A DNA stretch of 64,000 nt from Cercospora beticola (lineage: Eukaryota; Ascomycota; Dothideomycetes; Mycosphaerellales; Mycosphaerellaceae): positions 682,001 through 746,000 of the forward strand of contig NC_088938.1 of the NCBI RefSeq assembly GCF_033473495.1. The letters run 5' to 3'. Shown here piece by piece: positions 11,063 to 22,900 of this stretch. Within the stretch, counting starts at the first letter, position 1, and each line of letters begins with the position of its first letter. A program made the position numbers and the translations under genes. A model generated the notes under the pieces. It saw nothing but the letters and a program-made list of their open reading frames with translations, made no database searches and was not told where the DNA came from.

Positions 11063-11600
11063 GGTCGAAATCTTTGTGAGCAATATCGAAAATGGCAAAG
11101 ACATTCTCATCAGCTCTTTCTGCATGAGTTTAGTTGTCGAAGCCACTTGATCTGCAAATAGTCTCGATCGACGTCTAGCATTCAGCGAGAATATGTGTTC
11201 GATTGTTTGAAATAGCGATATATCCTTGGTCTTCGACTAGGCCTTTCTCAACGTATCAAAAAGATGCCATGGCTTCTGGTCGAAATCTCTGCGAGCGACA
11301 CTTGGAATCGCAAGGACACAGCCATCTTTCAACATTCTTATCAGCTCTTTCCGCACGATTTTGGCGCTCGAAGCCATCTGGTCTTCGAAGGGGCCAGGTA
11401 GAGGCCTAGTATTCGATAGGAATCTGTGCTCGATCGTTTGATATGGCTGATCTCCGACCAGGGCTTTCTGTACAAAATTGGCCATCAGTGCCGTCCAGTC
11501 TGCAGATGCACCCGATCAAGACAGTTCGCCTGATGGGAAAGTCTTGCAGATCGTTTGACATAGCGCTTTGCATGTCTTCGTATGTCATGTCTCCGTGGTA
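11063..11600. repeat. Decayed coding-like tandem duplication
   Basis: Two diverged copies of a ~200-bp unit start at 11063 and 11278; both begin GGTCGAAATCT and share TCATCAGCTCTTTC / TTATCAGCTCTTTC and a TCGA-GTTTGA-AT block. A third partial copy of the last block occurs near 11551. On the minus strand both copies translate to related peptides with QTIEH, DQxAS and KELxRM words, but the frame is broken by stops and shifts between copies. This looks like the remains of a repeat-containing or tandemly duplicated gene. Confidence 0.5.
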
Positions 11601-12356
11601 TATACACAGCTCGATGACACCAGTTCTGCATATGGTGTAGGATGGAAGTGATGGCGTTACGCGGAGACGCCTGTGTGGTGGCTGACATAGCGGCTTCGAA
11701 GCAGTTTCTGCCAGGCTTTCCGCTGCATATCAGCGCTCAAGGCTGCTTCGTAAGCACATTCGGCAGGCCTGGACCCATTGTCCCCAGTGAGACAATTTTA
11801 GAATGTCGGAAGTAGCGATTAGGCCTCGTTTCAAGGCAGCTCGTCCCATATACTTTTAGCTTTCAATGGCATCTCGTATGCACCGTTCCAGACTCGTGGT
11901 CAAGAGCTCCAAAGGAGGATGTGTTCAGAAGATGAGACACACTCATTTGACCGTGTTTCTTGCCATGTTCCTCCGGGAGACCTTGACATTCGGTGCTGGC
12001 CAATCTGCAGATCTGCCACGATTGTGTTGTGCACGAGTTCTGATTGACGAACCCGACCACGACCTCTATTTGGATACCGGCGCCGGATGCTCAATGGTTC
12101 ACCAGTGCTCCCTCGATTATTACGGCCCAGACGTTGAAGTACATCTCTTGGACGAATTTTACAAATTTGCGGTACTGTATCTCCGGCGCACAGAAAGCCA
12201 CACGTTACGCGGTCGTTGATCTGTGGGTCCCAGCCTTGATCAAAGGCGTACGCGTGCTTCGTAATTTGTGACCGGGTTTGCCCAGAAGTTCGAGGAAGCT
12301 GAAAGCTGACAGTTCGCCAGGTAGCATAAGTCTTCTCATTACCATTTTTGCAAATA
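11601..12356. other. Intergenic, no supported gene
   Basis: Only short overlapping ORFs on both strands. A plus-strand ORF at 11866-12219 has no recognisable domain. Confidence 0.4.
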
Positions 12357-12857
12357 CTATCTCTCCCACTCCTCGTCGCAATATCCCCAGTAGTTCCGAC
12401 GAAGCCCTTCTTCGCACAGGGGCATGCAAATCCGACCATAGTAGTATTGATCTAGAAGCTCGGCGCCCTCGCTGCAAGTGCAGTCTCCTGCAGAATTACG
12501 CGGTGCATTCGTCGTATAAGGATTTGCCGCCTCGCATTTCGCCACACAGGTAGTACTGCTCCCAAGTCTCTCGTAGTTGGCCACACATGGACACTCGCCA
12601 GTCCTCTGATTGAGCCTTTCATTAGAGCCGCAGGAGCGGATGCACTGCCCGTAATTGTTTCTGATTGAAGGCGCTTGGCAAATAGGCACACACGTGTAGT
12701 ACGGGATCACGTTCTCTGTTCGAATGGAGAATTCGTGGTCAGTCGCGCAGCCACAGGTCCCATCGTTCTTGTTGCAGAGCCTGTTCCAGGATTGCCTTGT
12801 GGAGGTCAGACTCTGCGAGCTGTTAGCTATCCACAATGAACCCAGCCTCCATATCAC
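12357..12857 (-). CDS. Cysteine-rich protein, 5' end unresolved
   Basis: The C-terminal exon encodes about 150 residues with roughly 20 cysteines in closely spaced pairs (CNKNDGTCGC, CVPIC, CIRSC, CPC, CVAKC, CTC, CMPLC), an EGF-like or disulfide-knot spacing typical of secreted proteins. The ATG at 12857 is probably not the true start, because the residues before RLCNKNDG look like an intron tail (TAACAG and CGCAG acceptors at about 12820-12832). A likely upstream exon near 13045-13195 in the same orientation carries PSLCKRNAFDPPSA and ends at a GTACAT donor. No clear signal peptide was located. Function unknown; a secreted or cell-wall role is inference. Confidence 0.5.
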   Translation of the reverse strand: MIWRLGSLWIANSSQSLTSTRQSWNRLCNKNDGTCGCATDHEFSIRTENVIPYYTCVPICQAPSIRNNYGQCIRSCGSNERLNQRTGECPCVANYERLGSSTTCVAKCEAANPYTTNAPRNSAGDCTCSEGAELLDQYYYGRICMPLCEEGLRRNYWGYCDEEWER

Positions 12858-13689
12858 GTTCCAGGATCACGATCGGGGCTCTCTGAGAAATATTCATTTT
12901 TCAAGCCAGTATGATTGCGGACTCACTGGGCTGTCAATACGAATGTGTTTTAGAGGGCAGATGATCGAAGTAAGTGGCGTGTTGATTGGAGCTGTGCTCC
13001 CTGCCATGCTTCCATGTTGTTTCCGTAGCCATGACAATTGAACTGGGAATGTACCTGGACGTCCAATGCACTTGCCGTCGGGAGTTCAAAGTTACGATTG
13101 CGAGCAGTCACTGCCTTGCAGGGATTCTGAAGAGGGGTCTCCATAGCAGAGGGCGGGTCGAAGGCGTTGCGCTTGCAGAGACTTGGAAAATCGACGAATT
13201 CTTCTGCGTGTAGAGCGGTGTTTGGTAGGCCTCCTGCAGAGAATGCTCACATGCGGTTGCCCCTATCCCGCACGCTCAACTGTCAGAGCCAACGTGGTTT
13301 CTAGTGAGCCAGACTGGCCGAGGGCGTCCAGCATCCCATCGTTGTGGATGACAGTGCGATCATGGTTGCGAGTTCCCTAAACGTAGAGCGTCGATCTGAG
13401 AAGTGAAGGAAAAACAATAGCAGAAGATGCAGGAGGAGTAGAGACGAGAGTCTTGGCAAGTGAAGATCCGAATGAGGGACGAGGGACCCTGGTCGGCGGA
13501 CGGAGCAACTGGTGACCTCAGCGTCGAGGGGCTCTGGTGTTTGGGGCGGGCGGCATACATAGCTCCGACACCAAGACTGGCGCTTGCACTTTCACCGCCA
13601 GAGATAAACACGCTGTCCTCACATCACACCTTTTCGCCCATTTTCTGCTCGAATCTCATCGCCGGCACCGCTCCCGCACGCACACAGCC
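12858..13689. other. Promoter side of Rab GDI and possible 5' exons of the Cys-rich gene
   Basis: On the minus strand this stretch probably holds the missing 5' exon(s) of the Cys-rich gene. On the plus strand 13540-13689 is the C-rich 5' leader of the Rab GDI gene. No other gene is supported. Confidence 0.4.
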
Positions 13690-15208
13690 ATGGAGGAAAT
13701 CGCCCCCGAATACGACGTCGTGGTGCTGGGCACTGGCCTGACGGAATGCATTCTGTCCGGCGTCCTGTCCGTCAAGGGCAAGAAAGTGCTGCACATGGAC
13801 CGCAATGACCATTACGGTGCCGAAGCCGCCTCGCTGAACATTGAGCAAATGTTTAAGCGGTATGGCAACTACAACAAGGGCGAGGAGCCGTGGAAGAAGT
13901 ACGGACGTGCCAACGACTGGAACATCGATCTCGTGCCCAAGTTGCTGATGAGCAATGGAGAGCTTACCAACATCCTCGTGTCCACTGATGTGACACGGTA
14001 CATCGAGTTCAAGCAGGTTGCTGGCAGCTACGTGCAGCAGGGCGCCGCAGCCAAGGCGACTGTCGCCAAAGTGCCCAGCAGTGCTGGTGAGGCGTTGAAG
14101 AGCCCGCTGATGGGACTGTTCGAGAAGAGGCGAGCAAAGAACTTCTTGCAGTGGGTTGGCGAATTCGATGAGAGCAACCCATCCACACACAACGGTATGC
14201 AGGTTGGCTGATAGGGGAAGCACGCCGTCTGACTTGATGCACAGGCATGAACCTCGCCCAGACCACGATGAAGCAGGTCTACGACAAGTACGGCCTCGAA
14301 GCCACCACTCGCGACTTCATCGGACACAGCATGGCCCTCTACCCCACCGACGACTACCAAGAAAAGAAGGGCGAGGCAAAGAACTGCGTCGAGCGCATTC
14401 GATTGTACGTCAACAGCATGGCTCGTTACGGAAAGAGCCCTTACATCTACCCTCTATACGGCCTGGGTGAGCTGCCTCAAGGCTTCGCTCGTCTCAGTGC
14501 CATTTACGGTGGAACATACATGCTCAACGCGAACGTTGATGAGGTCAAGTACGAGAACGGCAAAGTTTCGGGCATCCGAGCAACCATGAAAGAGCGGGAC
14601 CAAGAAGGCGAGGGCATGAAGTTTGAGACCAAGTGCAAGCAAATCATCGCCGACCCATCATACTTTACCGACAAGGTGAAGGTTACAGGATACCTGATCA
14701 AAGCGATCTGCATCTTGAAGCATCCCATCCCCAACACCGACGATTCGGACTCGCTGCAACTGATCATTCCTCAATCGCAAATTGGCAGGAAGCACGGTAT
14801 GATCCTTGCCTTCTCCCACTTCACATGCAAACAAGACAGCTAACAAATTCCTCAGACATTTACGTTGCGATGGTCTCCTCCACCCACAACGTCTGCCCCA
14901 AGGGCTACTATATCGCCATCGTCAGCACCATTGCCGAAACCGATGCAAACCACCACCTCGAAATCAAGCCTGGCCTCGAGCGCCTCGGCCCAATTGAAGA
15001 GCAATTCTTGGGCAACCCAACACCAATCTACGAGCCCGTTACCGATGGTACACAAGACCAAGTCTTCATCAGCAGATCCTACGATGCCAGCTCGCACTTT
15101 GAGAGCATGACAGCTGACGTCAGAGATTTGTACCAGCGGATCTCCGGCGAGGAGCTCGTGGTCGAGGGCCTTAAGAAGGAAGGAGCGAATTTTGAGGTTA
15201 ACGAATAG
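13690..15208 (+). CDS. GDI1: Rab GDP-dissociation inhibitor
   Basis: Three exons, 13690-14194, 14245-14796 and 14856-15208, join in frame (both introns GTATG-type donors, CACAG and CTCAG acceptors) to give 469 residues, normal for GDI. Family blocks are YDVVVLGTGLTECILSGVLS (nucleotide-fold-like N-terminus), MDRNDHYGAEAASL, the Rab-binding platform SMARYGKSPYIYPLYGLGELPQGFARL, IYGGTYMLN, and the C-terminal FISRSYDASSHFE. GDI extracts GDP-bound Rab GTPases from membranes and recycles them through the cytosol during vesicle traffic. It is single-copy and essential in yeast (known of the family). Nothing is missing. Confidence 0.95.
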
Positions 15209-16209
15209 ATTGTCGTGATGTGCTGTTCTGCTGGAGGGATTGCAGTTTGATGTTGCCCAGCTTTGATGAAGGGAGATTGGACGCAGTACTTTGGAGGAAA
15301 GAAAGTCCGGTCTTGTTGTAGAAGAAGAAGAGGACACTGATGAGGGTGTGCCGAAATGATTGAGGATCACGAAGAGTTTATACCACAACTACTACTGCTA
15401 CTACCGATAGTCAGATATGACATGTCCAAGAAGGATATAGAAAGGCACAAGGATCACAATGTTGCATGACTTTACTGCCTATTCCAAATGATTGTGAGCC
15501 TCACTTTGTTAGCCGCAAACCGCGGGTTCGAACACAATTGGAGGAAGTGAAACAAGAAACTGCCTCGTCATCGTAAAAGTCGATTTGAATTCGCATTTGA
15601 GACCACTGGCTTCAAGCATCGAGAAAGCCAGTTCCCTCAGTTCCTTCCCTCTATGTACACACAATCCATTCCAAAAATTTCCGTAATTGCAAGGCGCTTT
15701 CCTTGCTGACCAGCACCAAACCGTGCCGTAAAATGCGCGCTGCCGCTCCTGGCTTCCTGTATCATTCAAGAGAGCCAAAGCGCAAGACGATGCATGCAAT
15801 GGTGCGGTGGAAGAAGTAGAAGTTGAAGAAAAAACAGCAATTCTGCGAAGGTCTGGAACCGTTCTTGGTTTCGCCTCGCCAAATATGTACAGGACCCGCT
15901 GCGTGTAGTAGGATGCGAAAAGGCCTTCGCTCGTGCACTTTTGCGCGTGCAGACCATTTCGTCAAGAAAAGCAGGATGGGCCGGCAAACTTTCTGAGTGG
16001 CCAAGCCGGGTGCTCTTAGGATGGGATGCGGTGGCGATACTGTTTCGTGAGGTGTAATGCGATGGTGATGATGATGCGATGGGAGAGTCTTGCTCTGGGT
16101 GGCGTGGATAATTCGTTACTCGTGGGTAGTTTTGGTCGTAAGTCGCTAAAATGCGCTGAGAGAGGGGCTGGAGAGTCGAGAGGAACGAGCAAAATGCTTC
16201 GCGCTTCTC
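15209..16209. other. Convergent intergenic region, no gene seen
   Basis: One kilobase between the 3' ends of the GDI and RING genes. It contains A/T-rich 3' UTR-like sequence and only short ORFs. Confidence 0.5.
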
Positions 16210-17510
16210 TCAGCGCCGCTGCCCGGCTTCCAAGTCGCTGGCGGACACTGTGACCTGCTCGCCAGTGCCGTGTTCTTGCTGCTGTTGATTCCGTCGACCG
16301 AAGCGCGGAATGGAAACGGCCGGTAGTCGTGATCTCCAGCTTCGCGATGTGGGTTCTGCTTGAATGGCGGGATCCTGATAAACGTCCCGCTCTCGCCGTG
16401 CACGTTCTGCAGCTGCTGGATTCGGCTGCTCCGCGCGTGTTCCGTCGCTGACAAAGAAGCGTGGTGTGGCAAAGAGCATTACGCGCGGTGCAAATGGCAG
16501 ACCGTGTCGTCGTGCTGGAGGTGGCTCTTGAGGCAACCGGCCGTTGCGAGCTGCGGCTGCATTGGCCCCGTCTGCATCCGGCCTGGGCTTGGGCACATAG
16601 TAGTCGGCTTTACAAAGTGGACAGCAAGCCCTCCTACTTGTGAGCCATGGGTCGACGCAGGATCCGTGAAATGCGTGCCCGCATGTGAGCCCTCGCACAT
16701 CGTCGTCATCATCGAGGTTATCCAGGCAGATGGCGCATGTGTCACCAGGTGCAGCAAGCATCTCAGGTGGCGCTGCCGTTGCTATTGGGTCGTCCTCGTC
16801 GTCGTCCAAATCTGTGACAGCCGAGTTGTTTCGATCAATGCTCCTCTTCCTGGCTTTCTCCATATCTTCGATGGTAACCATTTCCGGCCCTTTCTCTCCG
16901 CTGGCAGTAGCTTGCGCTTTCGGTGGGTCCCCAAGCGCATTTTCGTGATCCTTCTGTGCGATGCTGAGCGCCGTTCCAGGCCGTGCGGTATCGACGGAGT
17001 TCTTGCCAAACGCTTCAATCGTACCCTCTTCGTCTCTCATACTCCCAGCTCTGCTGGTCGGTGCGGTCACTCCACCCTCTGCAGGAAGGCCTTGGGCTTC
17101 GCGCGATGATCGCCATGTCTTGTACTTGATCAATGGGAAGCGCTCGTTCACATCTTCCATGGACATGAGCTTCTTCTCGCGCCTCCTCCGTCTCGGGTGC
17201 GGCATTTGCGCAAGGTCAATGGGTTCGCCATTTTCGTTCAAGGCACGCGCTGCACGATTGCGTTGGTTATATCTGAAGCAGTATTTTACGCCGACGATGA
17301 TCCTGTGAGCGTCATTGTTAGCGTCACATGGAGCCATGGCAGAACCGCGGGAGTCGGAGGAGGAGAGCTGTCAGCATACCATAGGTTCGTAAAGACTACA
17401 CCGAATCCGAGGGCGACGAAGAACAACAGCGGCGAGCTCGTGGGTCCGCCTTTACCGGTGTCGGTGCCGGTGGTGGTCGACGCCGGAGCGCTCGAGGTGG
17501 TCGACGACAT
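16210..17510 (-). CDS. RING-H2 transmembrane E3 ubiquitin ligase-like protein
   Basis: Exons 17380-17510 and 16210-17302 (minus) join across a 77-nt GTATGC...TCACAG intron to give 407 residues. The N-terminus is Ser/Thr-rich, with one membrane helix at about residues 27-48 (LLFFVALGFGVVFTNLW, continuing into the second exon), then a basic RRRRREKK patch. A RING-H2 finger lies near residues 233-274: CAICLDNL, an acidic insert, CGHAFHGSCVDPWL and CCPLCKADYY. A Pro/Arg-rich tail follows. RING-H2 fingers recruit E2 enzymes; a single-pass ligase in an endomembrane is the usual arrangement. The substrate is unknown. Confidence 0.85.
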
Positions 17511-19918
17511 GGCTGTCGCCGGCGGTGGTGCTGTGAGTTGCGAGGCGCACAGCAGCGGCGCGCGACTGAGCGGCCAGAGTGGCGGCGCAGGCGCTTAGCG
17601 CAGGATGGTAGAAGTCGCTCGACGCAGATGGGTGTGTTGACAGGGCTGGGAAGACGTCCACACGGCTATAACATGGTATGCGGGTGTAGGCTCCTTGGCT
17701 GCTGATGCGGAGATGAGGCCGTTTCGGTATTGTTTCCTGGGTCGCGGCCGCAGATGGGATATGTCGCGCAGACGCAACAGCGAGAGATGCAGGAGTGGTC
17801 GTAGGGTGGCAAGATCGACGTCTAAGTCGTCACCAAAGCGATGGTGAACGAGAGGAGGATGTGGGCTGCCTCTATTCACGCCAGTCGACTAGAACTAACG
17901 GGCGCCGCGCCGGAACGTGCTGCGCATCAAGCGAAGCGTGCGACTTCGGCAGCTGTTGCGAAGAGGGGAAAGGCTGGCGCCGCGGGCTGAACGCGCAACA
18001 AGACTCTCACACTCGGCGACGCAGCTGTCTATCGCGGGACGGCACACTTCTCGCATTCGACGGGCAAGCAGTAGTGGTGTATGGCGTGCGGCGTGATGGG
18101 CTGTTGGGTTGGTGGGCAGTGCATGAATCGTGGATGCACGTTGGCTGCGTTCCAAGGAGAAGCGGTGCCAAGAATCACGGCTTTGTGCAATCGTCACTCT
18201 CTCTTTACAATGGGGCTGTCAATGATGATGATGAACAGCTCATCTTCTCCACTATTTCCCCAGCCATGGGACGAGGCGACTTCGTTATCATTGTCGCCAC
18301 TCCACATCTCCAAGACAATTGCTCGGCATGGCTGTAGAACTGCAAAAGCGGCGAGTACCTTCAGTGGTACTGCGGTACTTCTGCTAGACCGGGTGCAGAG
18401 TCAGCCGGCTGCACTGCATCTACGATCACACGATCGATTTTCCCTACGTGGCGTGCTGTACAGCCGCGGCGGATAGATTCTCTTATCACATCTCCTGTTT
18501 GGTCACTGATTTACAGGATAACGTGCCCAACTGGGCTGACACCGCAACTCTCACTGCTGTTCTTGGACAGGCAGGACAGGGATTCAGCGGTGCCATGACT
18601 GGAGCTTACCGCGACCACTCGCTGGAAGCTGTGGAAGCTATCCTCCGGCTAAGCCTAACGTGCAACGCCGAGCACTTCAGGTACAGGGCGTATCGTTGGT
18701 CGTCAACTCGTGGTCTAGAAGATGCTCTCGCCAAGCATGATAGCCACATGCTCTGTATCAACACCTTCGTTTACGGCGTGCGATGTCGTGGCTGGTGAGC
18801 ATCGAAGGATGTGTGCACCACTCCTATGCCGTTTGCACGAGGTATACTTAAATGGTGAAAGATCGGTCACATCGCATTGGCTCTTGTTCTCCAATGCCTG
18901 TCCCTACACATTGTTGTCTCCAATTCGAAGCCTGTGCGTTTTAGCATGTGCGAACGGATTGTCAAACCCTGCGTCTTCCGATGCAAACGTGTTGATACCA
19001 CCAAGGGATCTGGGCCAAGAATAGCTGCTCTTTGCAGGCCCCGTACCGAAAGGCCGAACGGGTAGGAAACGGCCAGCACGTTGTACCCAACGTGAAGTGC
19101 TGCGCTTCCTGATCAAGCAACACGGCTTCTAAGAGCCATGGTTCCAAAGGTCTCGGCTTGACGCCCAGAAACGGCCGCATGGGCTCCCGCCCTCAACCTG
19201 TGTGGACAGTTGTGGTGCTCGAAGATAATATATGTCAGACTACTGCTGTCCGCGAACAATGTTGGCAAAGGCAAACACGGTTGGGAAACAGCCTGGAAAT
19301 AAATGCCAATTCTGGGTGTGATGACCACTCATAAATCTCGCTTCATCGTACTCGTCGCCTTGAAAATCGACAGACAAGGTCAACAAGCAGACGATGCTGA
19401 TCAGGCAGAACCACTAGGACTGTGGCCGGTCAAGGAATAATACAAACTTCTTCACTCTACAGGCGCAGCTGCACGGCTCCTCCGTAAAAGGTTCGCTCCT
19501 AGATGTCGATTGGAATTTGTGAGTACAGAAACAAGGATGAAATCCTGTTACTGGACAGGTCTAGGTCGAAGCGGACCACAGCTCTTTGTCGCGTAGAGCA
19601 AAGGAGGCAAATCTGCTGCACAGTTAAGCGAGAAGACTTGACCGTTGTGTTGCGGAGATGGCCTCTTGCATCGCGGTGGCACGGTAAAAGCGTCCAGGAG
19701 CAGAGAAGGTGAAGGAAATGGTTGGTGGAGAAGAGATCGTAGAATCTGCAGCGGGAAGGTCCGAGCGCGATGCGGCTTGCCGAAGCTTGGGGAAGTGATG
19801 TCAGTCCAGTCAGGAACGAATCGCGAATCGCGTGTGAATAATGAAGTCGCGTTTCTTTCTCTTTGCTGTGCTCGCCTCCCTCCGCTGTCCCATCGCCACA
19901 TCATGACCGACAGTCAAC
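17511..19918. other. Gene-poor 2.4-kb interval
   Basis: No ORF has a recognisable domain. The longest plus-strand ORF (17795-18337, 180 codons) has the biased, Arg/Ser-rich composition of chance ORFs. The last ~150 bp form the promoter and leader of the Rad4-like gene. Confidence 0.45.
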
Positions 19919-22900
19919 ATGCCGCCCTTCGTCTCGCGAAAGCGTCACTCCGATGGCGCATCGCCACCACCTCCAGCAAAGCGAGCAGCAACTACGAAGG
20001 CGAAGAGTGCCTCGAAGCAAGCCAAGGCCACCTTATTCGATGCCGCCGATACGCCGAGGAAGACGAAGTCGGCAGCAGAGACGAAGAAATTCTTAGAAAG
20101 CCTTGATGACGATGATGACGACGTATCCCTCAGTGAGGTCGACAGCGACGAATTCGAAGATGTGCCACCTGCAAAGAGACAAAAGATGGCAGCGAACGAT
20201 GAGGAACGGGACGATGAAAGCGATGAAGATGACGACGGGATGGACTGGGAAGACGCGACTGCTCATCCTGTCGCTTCTTCGTCAAAGCCTGAGCCCGAGA
20301 TTGGCGACATCAGTGTGTCCTTGAATGAGGAAGGAGGCTATATCGAGCCCGAGATATCACTTGCAACCGGCAAGAAGGGTCCTTCAAAGCGTGAGCGGCA
20401 GTTCCGTGTCCTCACGCATTGCCTCCACGTTCAATCGCTCATGTGGCACAACACTGTGCGTAATTCCTGGTTGAACGACAAAGAAGTACAGAGCATTTTG
20501 GTCAATGGACTTGGTGATGGCGTTAAAAGAGAAATCACAAGATGGCGAGAGAACATGGGCACTCTGACGAAGGAAGAGTTGGATGCAAAGAAATCTGCAG
20601 CGGCAAAGGTCAAAGCGCGGAAGGAGAAGAAGGGCAAGGAAACGAGCAAGACGAGGGACTGGGGTTACGAGACTGCACATCTGGAGCAGGGAGTGCCCAA
20701 TCTGAGCCAAGGTGATCCTCTATTAAGGCTGCTCAAGGTGGTCACAGCATACTGGCGCAAACGCTTCACTGTGACTGCACCAGCATTTCGCAAGCAGGGA
20801 TATATGCCGCTAAAGAGGTTGCGAGAGGAGATCAAGCATTGGGAGAAGAATCGCGAGGATTGCGATGAACATGGCGAACGCATTGAGAATATTGAAGCGT
20901 TTCGGAAATTGGCGAAGTCGTGCGAAGGGTCGAGAGACGTGGGCGCTCAGCTGTTCGTGGCTCTGCTCAGAGGCATTGGTCTTGAGGCGAGAATGGTCGC
21001 AAACTTACAGCCCGCGGGCACAGGCTTCAGCAAAGCCGAGGAAGCTAATGAGAAGAAAAGCAAGCAGACGAAGAAGACTGAGGTCAACCTGGACGCCACA
21101 GCTTGGGAAGGTGAGGCTGATAGCACATCGCAGAAGAAAGCAAAGACATCAAAGAAAGCGCCTCCCAAGCTGAAGAATGAGAAGCCAAATCGCAAGTCCT
21201 CCAGAGGCAACAAATCGGAGCCAATTCAACTGGAAGATTCGGACAGCGCTCTCAGCGAGCCACCTTCTGATTTGGACAATGCTACACAGGACGACCTTGA
21301 CCACGACGACGATGATGACCTTTCAATCATCGATGTTACTCCGGCCACGCGAAAGAAGCCTGGCAAGAAATATGATTGCGACCTCGCGTTCCCGACGTAC
21401 TGGGCTGAAGTTTGTTCGCCTGTATCGCATAAGTGGATACCTGTAGATCCTATTGTGCTGTCCACGATCGCTTCAACCGACGAACTATTGCAAACCTTCG
21501 AGCCTCGAGGAAAGAAGGCAGAAAATGCAAAGCAGGTTATCTGCTACACCATTGCTCACAATTCTGATGGCTCCGCAAAGGACGTGACAGTTCGCTATAT
21601 CAAGAAACATCAACTGCCCGGCAAAACAAAAGGCATGCGGATTCTGGCTGAGAAAGTCCCCATTTACAACAAGCGGGGCAAGGTCAAGAAATATGAAAGC
21701 TACGACTGGTTTCGGACAGTCATGTCGCCATACGACCGACCACAGAAAAGGCGCACGACTGCGGACGACCTCGAAGAGCAGACAGATCTGAAGCCGTTCA
21801 AGCCTGCTAAGGAAGTTAAAGAAATCGAGAAGGAAAGCCTGCAGTGGTACAAACAGTCCGCCGAGTTTGTCCTTGAGCAGCATCTGCGGCGCGAAGAAGC
21901 GATTCTGCCCGGCGCGAAGCCTGTGAAGACCTTCATAGCTGGAAAAGGCGACAAGGCTGTGGAGCATCCTGTGTACAAGCGGTCAGACGTGGTCAATTGC
22001 AAGACTGTTGAGTCGTGGCATAAAGAAGGCCGCGCAGTCAAGGTCGGCGAGCAACCGATGAAGCACGTTGCAGTACGGGCAGTGACAATCGTCCGAAAGC
22101 GAGAGATGGAAGAGCACTTTCGAGAGCACGGTGAGAAGCTGCAGCAAGGACTGTACGGGTGGGACCAAACGGACTGGATCATCCCACCGCCGATCGAAAA
22201 TGGTGTGATACCTAAGAATGCATTTGGCAACATGGATGTCTATGTACCCACGATGGTTCCAGAGGGAGCTGTACATCTGCCACTCAAAGGCTCTGCGAAA
22301 ATCTGCAGGAAGCTGGAAATCGACTATGCTGAAGCATGTACAGGCTTCGAATTTGGCAAGCAACGTGCTGTGCCGGTTTTGACAGGAGTTGTCGTGGCCG
22401 AAGAGCATGAGATCCTCGTCAGAGATGCTTGGAAGGAACATCAAAAAGAGGTCAAGCGCAAAGAGGACGTCAAGCGCACCGCGGCCGCCTTGCATTGGTG
22501 GCGCAAGATGGTGATGGGCATGCGTATCGTGGAACGGATGCGTGCAGAGTACAATGAAACATCCGGCGACCCTGATGCGAGCAACCCATTCGCAAGGAAA
22601 GGAGCCGAGGGTCGAAAAGCGGAAGCCGATCTGGATGAAGACGCCGGAGCTGGTGGCTTCTTCCGCCCTGGGCACGACGAGGAAGAGGTTCCCCAGACCT
22701 CGCGCCGTGACGTTGATGCAAAACCACCTTCAGAAGAAGATGGTGGAGGTGGATTCTTCGCTGAAAGCGAGGACGAAGCCCCGGAGCACCATGCTGCCGA
22801 CGATGGCTTGCTCGTTGAGGAAGATCCTGACGGTGCCGACACTTCGCTGCGATCATCTGTCGCTGCCATGCCATTCACGCCGATGTCATTGCAATCTGCT

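Noticed and set aside
15515..15545. tRNA T-arm-like word (GGGTTCGAAC)
   Set aside because: No matching acceptor, D or anticodon stem could be folded around it on either strand.
16360..17109. 249-codon plus-strand ORF opposite the RING gene
   Set aside because: It is antisense to a well-supported RING-H2 protein and has Cys/Val/Trp-rich composition with no domain.
17795..18337. 180-codon plus-strand ORF in the gene-poor interval
   Set aside because: Composition and lack of any motif suggest a chance ORF; no splice sites extend it into a plausible protein.
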